Origin: an uncultured Flavonifractor sp.
GTDB taxonomy: Bacteria; Bacillota; Clostridia; Oscillospirales; Oscillospiraceae
Direction: 5' to 3'
DNA length: 52,264 nt
Assembly: GCA_944385575.1 (NCBI GenBank)
Contig: CALWXT010000005.1
Span: 1 to 52,264, forward strand
Within the stretch, counting starts at the first letter, position 1; each line of letters begins with the position of its first letter. A model generated the notes under the pieces. The model saw nothing but the letters and a program-made list of their open reading frames with translations. It did not search any database and was not told the origin of the DNA. Position numbers and translations under genes: made by a program. Shown in pieces: positions 48,931-52,264 of the stretch.

Positions 48931-51867
48931 TTACTGCCTGCTGTCCCGAGCTTCCATCGCGGCCATGAGGGAGCGCACCCGGATGGTGACGGCGCCCAGG
49001 TTGCTGATGTCGTCGATCTTCAGCTGGGTGTACAGCTTGCCGCCCTTTTCCAGGATGTCCCGCAGCTCATCGGTGGTGATGGCGTCGGTGCCGCAGCCGA
49101 AGCTGACCAGCTGCACCACCTGCATGTCGGGCTGGGTGCAGACGTAGCGGGCGGCGTTGTACATCCGGGACTGGAAGGTCCACTGGTTGAGCACCTTCCG
49201 GGGGGCGTAGCCCTTCAGATAGCTGAGGGCGTCCTCGGTGACCAGCACGAAGCCGAAGGAGGTAATGAGGTCGTTGATGCCGTGGTTGATCTCCGGGTCG
49301 ATGTGGTAGGGACGTCCGCAGGCCACGATGATGGGCATGTGGTGCTCCCGGGCGTACTCGATGTACTTCTTCCCGGTCTCCCGCACATCGTGAACGTAGG
49401 CGTCGTAGGCCTCATAGGCTGCCTTTACCGCCCGCTCAGTCTCCCGCTTGGGAATGGAGAACTCCTCTTCCATCAGTTGGGCGATGCGCTTGCCGAAGTC
49501 CTTGTGCCGCCACAGGCCCACATAGGGGTCCAGGTACTTGACCTGCTTGAGGGCGGGCACGTTGGCGGCCAGCAGCTCGGGGTAATAGGCCACCACCGGG
49601 CAGTTGTAGTGGTTGTCGCCGATCCCCTCGTCATTGTTATAGGACATGCAGGGATACCAGATGGCGTCCACGCCCTCGTCCACCAGAGCCTCCACGTGGC
49701 CGTGGAGCAGCTTGGCAGGGTAGCACACCGTGTCGGAGGGAATCGTGTGCTGGCCCTTCAGATAGAGCTTCCGGGAGGACTCGGGGGAGAGGACCACCTC
49801 AAAGTTGAGCCGGGTAAAGAACTCGAACCAGAAGGGCAGGTTCTCGTACATATTCAGCCCGAAGGGAATGCCCATCTTACCCCGGACGCCGTTGCCGGAG
49901 CCCTTGCCCTCCAGGGCGCGGAGCTTTTTGTACTTGTAGACCATCAGGTCGGGGTTCTCCACCTTGGCCTTGCCCAGGGGGCGGGAGCACCGGTTGCCAG
50001 AGACGAACCGCCGCCCGCCGTCAAAGGTGTTGACGGTGAGGGAGCAGTGGTTGGTGCACAGGTTGCAGGTGGTGGGCTTGGCGGTATGGGAGAAGGTTTT
50101 CAGATCCTCCGCCGTCAGGATGGTGCTCTTTTCCCGGTGCAGATCCCGGGCGAACAGAGCCGCGCCAAAGGCGCCCATGATGCCTGCGATGGTGGGCCGG
50201 GTCACGTTGCGGCCCAGCTCCAGCTCAAAGGCCCGGAGCACTGCGTCGTTATGGAAGGTACCGCCCTGCACCACGATGTGCTGGCCCAGGTCGTCGGCGT
50301 TGGCGGCCCGGATGACCTTGTACACCGCGTTTTTCACGATGGAGATGGACAGGCCGGCGGAGATATCCTCCACGCTGGCGCCGTCCTTCTGGGCCTGCTT
50401 TACGCTGGAGTTCATGAACACGGTGCAGCGGGACCCCAGGTTTACCGGATGCCGGGCGAACAGGCCCAGCTTGGCGAAGTCGGCGATGGAGTAGCCCAGA
50501 GCCTTGGCAAAGGTCTCGATGAAGGAGCCACAGCCGGAGGAGCAGGCCTCGTTGAGCATGATGGAGTCCACCGCGCCGTTGCGGATCTTGAAGCACTTCA
50601 TGTCCTGTCCGCCGATGTCGATGATGAAATCCACGTCGGGGTTAAAGTGGGCGGCGGCCTTGTAGTGGGCCACCGTCTCCACCAGGCCGGCGTCACAGTT
50701 GAAGGCGTTCTTGATGAGCTCCTCGCCGTAGCCGGTGACCGCCGCGCCGCGGATGGTGATACGGTCGCCGCACATCTGATAGATCTCCCTGAGCTGTTCC
50801 AGCACGATGGCCACCGGATTGCCCAGGTTGGAGTGATAGTAGGTGTACAGCAGCCCGCCGTCGGCGGTGATGAGAGCCATCTTGGTAGTGGTGGAGCCGG
50901 CGTCGATACCCAGCCAGGCGTCCCCGGTATAGGTGTGGATATCCACTGCGGGGGGATGCATGGCATTGTGCCGGGCGGTAAAGGCCTCATAGTCGGCCTT
51001 GTTCTCAAAGAGGGGAGGCATGGTGTCCACCAGACCCACGTTGTCCACGCTGCGCTCCAGCCGGTCCAGCACGTCATCAAAAAGCTGCTCGCCGTAGTCG
51101 GAGGCGCACAGAGCGGCGCCGATGCCGGCGAAGCAATCCCCGTCCTCGGGGAAAATAGCGTGCTCGCTGTCCAGCTTCAGAGTCTCAATAAACCGCTGGC
51201 GCAGGCCCATGAGGAAGTGGAGGGGGCCGCCCAGGAAGACGATCTTGCCCTTGAGCTCCCGGCCCTGGGTCAGGCCGGCTACCGTCTGATCCACCACCGC
51301 CTGGAAGATAGAGGCGGCCACGTCCTCTTTCCGGCCGCCCTGGTTCAGGATGGGCTGGATGTCACTCTTGGCGAACACGCCGCAGCGGGAGGCGATGGGG
51401 TAGATCTTCTCATGCTTCAGGCTCAGCGCGTCCAGCTCGGTGACGGTGACATTCATCAGGGTGGCCATCTGGTCGATGAAGGCGCCGGTGCCGCCGGCGC
51501 AGGAGCCGTTCATACGCTCCTCCAGAGCGCCGCCGAAGAAGATGATCTTGGCGTCCTCACCGCCCAGCTCGATCACCGCGTCGGTGTCCGGTATGTACTG
51601 GTTGACGGCGGCGGCGGTGGCGTACACCTCCTGCACGAAGTCGATGTCCGCGGTCTTGGCCACACCCAGGCCGGCGGAGCCGGTGATGACCATGCGCACC
51701 TGCTGGCCGGCCAGCTTATCCTGAATGGAGCGCAGGGTCTCCGCCGCCCGCTCCCGGGCCTTGGAGTAGTGCCGCTCATAGGAGCGGAACAGCAGCTTAT
51801 TCTGTTCATCCAGCACCACGACCTTGACGGTGGTGGAGCCGATATCAATTCCGATCCGAAGGCTCAT
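48931..51867 (-). CDS. Acyl-CoA dehydratase activase-related protein with two ATPase domains
   Basis: A 978-residue protein. Two ASKHA activase domains of the BcrAD/BadFG/HgdC type lie at about 3-260 (GIDIGSTTVKVVVLD, NGSCAGGTGAFID, SRCGVFAKSD) and 320-570 (GIDAGSTTTKMALI, NEACSSGCGSFIE, GSRCTVFMNSS). The Cys in each could ligate the bridging 4Fe-4S cluster. A DUF2229-type region (about 640-960) follows, with an extra CNLCTNHCSLTVNTF cluster and GNRCSRPLGK. In many clostridia this is fused to the HgdB-like part in one protein of about 1400 residues; here it is split. It uses ATP to push electrons at low potential. The substrate is unknown. Confidence 0.93.
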   Translation of the reverse strand: MSLRIGIDIGSTTVKVVVLDEQNKLLFRSYERHYSKARERAAETLRSIQDKLAGQQVRMVITGSAGLGVAKTADIDFVQEVYATAAAVNQYIPDTDAVIELGGEDAKIIFFGGALEERMNGSCAGGTGAFIDQMATLMNVTVTELDALSLKHEKIYPIASRCGVFAKSDIQPILNQGGRKEDVAASIFQAVVDQTVAGLTQGRELKGKIVFLGGPLHFLMGLRQRFIETLKLDSEHAIFPEDGDCFAGIGAALCASDYGEQLFDDVLDRLERSVDNVGLVDTMPPLFENKADYEAFTARHNAMHPPAVDIHTYTGDAWLGIDAGSTTTKMALITADGGLLYTYYHSNLGNPVAIVLEQLREIYQMCGDRITIRGAAVTGYGEELIKNAFNCDAGLVETVAHYKAAAHFNPDVDFIIDIGGQDMKCFKIRNGAVDSIMLNEACSSGCGSFIETFAKALGYSIADFAKLGLFARHPVNLGSRCTVFMNSSVKQAQKDGASVEDISAGLSISIVKNAVYKVIRAANADDLGQHIVVQGGTFHNDAVLRAFELELGRNVTRPTIAGIMGAFGAALFARDLHREKSTILTAEDLKTFSHTAKPTTCNLCTNHCSLTVNTFDGGRRFVSGNRCSRPLGKAKVENPDLMVYKYKKLRALEGKGSGNGVRGKMGIPFGLNMYENLPFWFEFFTRLNFEVVLSPESSRKLYLKGQHTIPSDTVCYPAKLLHGHVEALVDEGVDAIWYPCMSYNNDEGIGDNHYNCPVVAYYPELLAANVPALKQVKYLDPYVGLWRHKDFGKRIAQLMEEEFSIPKRETERAVKAAYEAYDAYVHDVRETGKKYIEYAREHHMPIIVACGRPYHIDPEINHGINDLITSFGFVLVTEDALSYLKGYAPRKVLNQWTFQSRMYNAARYVCTQPDMQVVQLVSFGCGTDAITTDELRDILEKGGKLYTQLKIDDISNLGAVTIRVRSLMAAMEARDSRQ

Positions 51868-51909
51868 AAGTTCACCTGTTTACCTTTTTATAAGAATTTC
51901 GCACCCATC

Positions 51910-51938
51910 ATAATATAACAAAATTCTCAAATTTACAA
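51910..51938 (-). promoter_or_regulatory. Promoter of the dehydratase activase operon
   Basis: Minus strand TTGTAA (complement of 51933-51938), 17-base AT-rich spacer, TATTAT (51910-51915), about 43 bases before the start codon. Confidence 0.7.
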
Positions 51939-51972
51939 GTGGCAAGGTACGATATGCAGGAAATTCCACCGG

Positions 51973-52006
51973 AAAAGGGGAGATACAGCATTTGCCATAT
52001 CTCCCC
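51973..52006 (-). terminator. Terminator of the glucanotransferase gene
   Basis: GGGGAGATA and TATCTCCCC flank a 12-base loop, followed on the minus strand by TTTTCC. It lies 27 bases past the malQ stop. Confidence 0.75.
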
Positions 52007-52033
52007 GGGCGTGATTTTTGTGTGAATTGACGG

Positions 52034-52264
52034 TCACCGGCGATAGGTGCGGGTGATCTTGGCCAGCTTTCCGGACACGGAGGGGTTGAGGGCTTCCGCC
52101 CGTACCCGCCAGGACCAGTTGTGGGGTCCCATGGTGCCGGGGGTATTGATACGGGCGTCACCGCCCAGGCCCAGCAGATCCTGCAGAGGGGCGATCGCCA
52201 GGCGGCAGGGGGACATCCAGGCCCCGCACACCGCGCCCCAGCCGAAGCCCTCGTCCTCCCGCAG
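52034..52264 (-). CDS. malQ: 4-alpha-glucanotransferase, C-terminal fragment
   Basis: The last 76 codons of a gene entering from the right edge: CRLAIAPLQDLLGLGGDARINTPGTMGPHNWSWRV is the conserved end of GH77 amylomaltase (D-L-L-G-L/M-x-x-x-A-R-x-N-x-P-G-T, NWxWR). The enzyme rearranges maltodextrins in glycogen/starch use. The stop is a TGA at 52034, and a terminator follows. Confidence 0.92.
   Translation of the reverse strand: MREDEGFGWGAVCGAWMSPCRLAIAPLQDLLGLGGDARINTPGTMGPHNWSWRVRAEALNPSVSGKLAKITRTYRR

Noticed and set aside
48913..51918. A 1001-codon plus-strand frame opposite the activase gene
   Set aside because: It mirrors the codon bias of the GC-rich minus-strand gene (third-position G/C leaves few stops), is rich in Gly, His and Val without motifs, and the minus strand encodes clear ATPase motifs.
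1..52264. tRNA, rRNA or CRISPR loci
   Set aside because: No cloverleaf with a GGTTCRANNCC arm, no rRNA-like sequence and no regularly spaced direct repeats were seen.

Overview
The window looks like chromosomal DNA of a GC-rich gut clostridium, probably Oscillospirales (Flavonifractor/Lawsonibacter-like). This is inferred from roughly 58-62% GC coding sequence, strong AGGAGG ribosome binding sites, several TTG/GTG starts, Firmicutes-type regulators (TipA-like MerR, WYL, VanRS-like pair), an SLH surface protein and 2-hydroxyacyl-CoA dehydratase activase proteins. No rRNA, tRNA or CRISPR array was seen.

Layout: (1) 1-8697 is part of an integrative conjugative element (ICE) read on the minus strand: a ParB-like protein with a long disordered N-terminus, a 1087-residue cysteine-repeat/SLH surface protein, a small DUF7768-like protein, a 37-codon ORF, an ArdA-like antirestriction protein, PcfB and the VirD4/TraG coupling ATPase, which runs off the left edge. 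Near-identical palindromic terminator-like hairpins close three of these genes, and a MITE-like repeat lies between two of them. The ICE reading frames stop at an AT-rich cargo gene (8761-9440) of unknown function.

(2) 9665-20806 holds regulators (TetR, LysR, XRE), a flavodoxin and acetyltransferase pair, and a probable sigma-54-controlled locus: NtrC-type regulator, dCache sensor kinase, isochorismatase-fold amidohydrolase and APC permease. (3) 20809-26554 is a tightly overlapping nine-gene minus-strand operon: ABC ATPase, ABC membrane protein, SGNH hydrolase, deformylase-like protein without the catalytic Gln, TIGR04076 protein, flavodoxin, YfcE-like phosphoesterase, DUF6933-like and DUF5714 proteins. 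This is the best candidate here for an undescribed functional system. (4) 26779-34181 holds a MacB/FtsX-type exporter, a methyltransferase, an OmpR/VanS two-component pair, a CatA-like acetyltransferase and a TipA-like MerR regulator, which together suggest response to drugs or antimicrobial peptides.

(5) 34234-42668 is a patchwork of small regulators and stress or detoxification genes. It includes a TetR gene cut by an in-frame TGA, an AraC protein lacking its effector domain, a WYL-TfoX-GyrI-DUF3795-SRPBCC operon, a RibD-like reductase, two GNATs, a flavodoxin and a lipase-like hydrolase. (6) About 43150-46140 is a decayed mobile island: relaxase fragment, 5'-truncated IS256-family transposase, an intact-looking ParM/ParR pair and an orphan excisionase. 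It abuts a MATE efflux gene that has lost its 3' half and also carries an amber codon. (7) 47025-52264 has a GNAT, a two-polypeptide acyl-CoA dehydratase activase system and the C-terminus of 4-alpha-glucanotransferase.

All family assignments come from reading motifs by eye; no database search was run.
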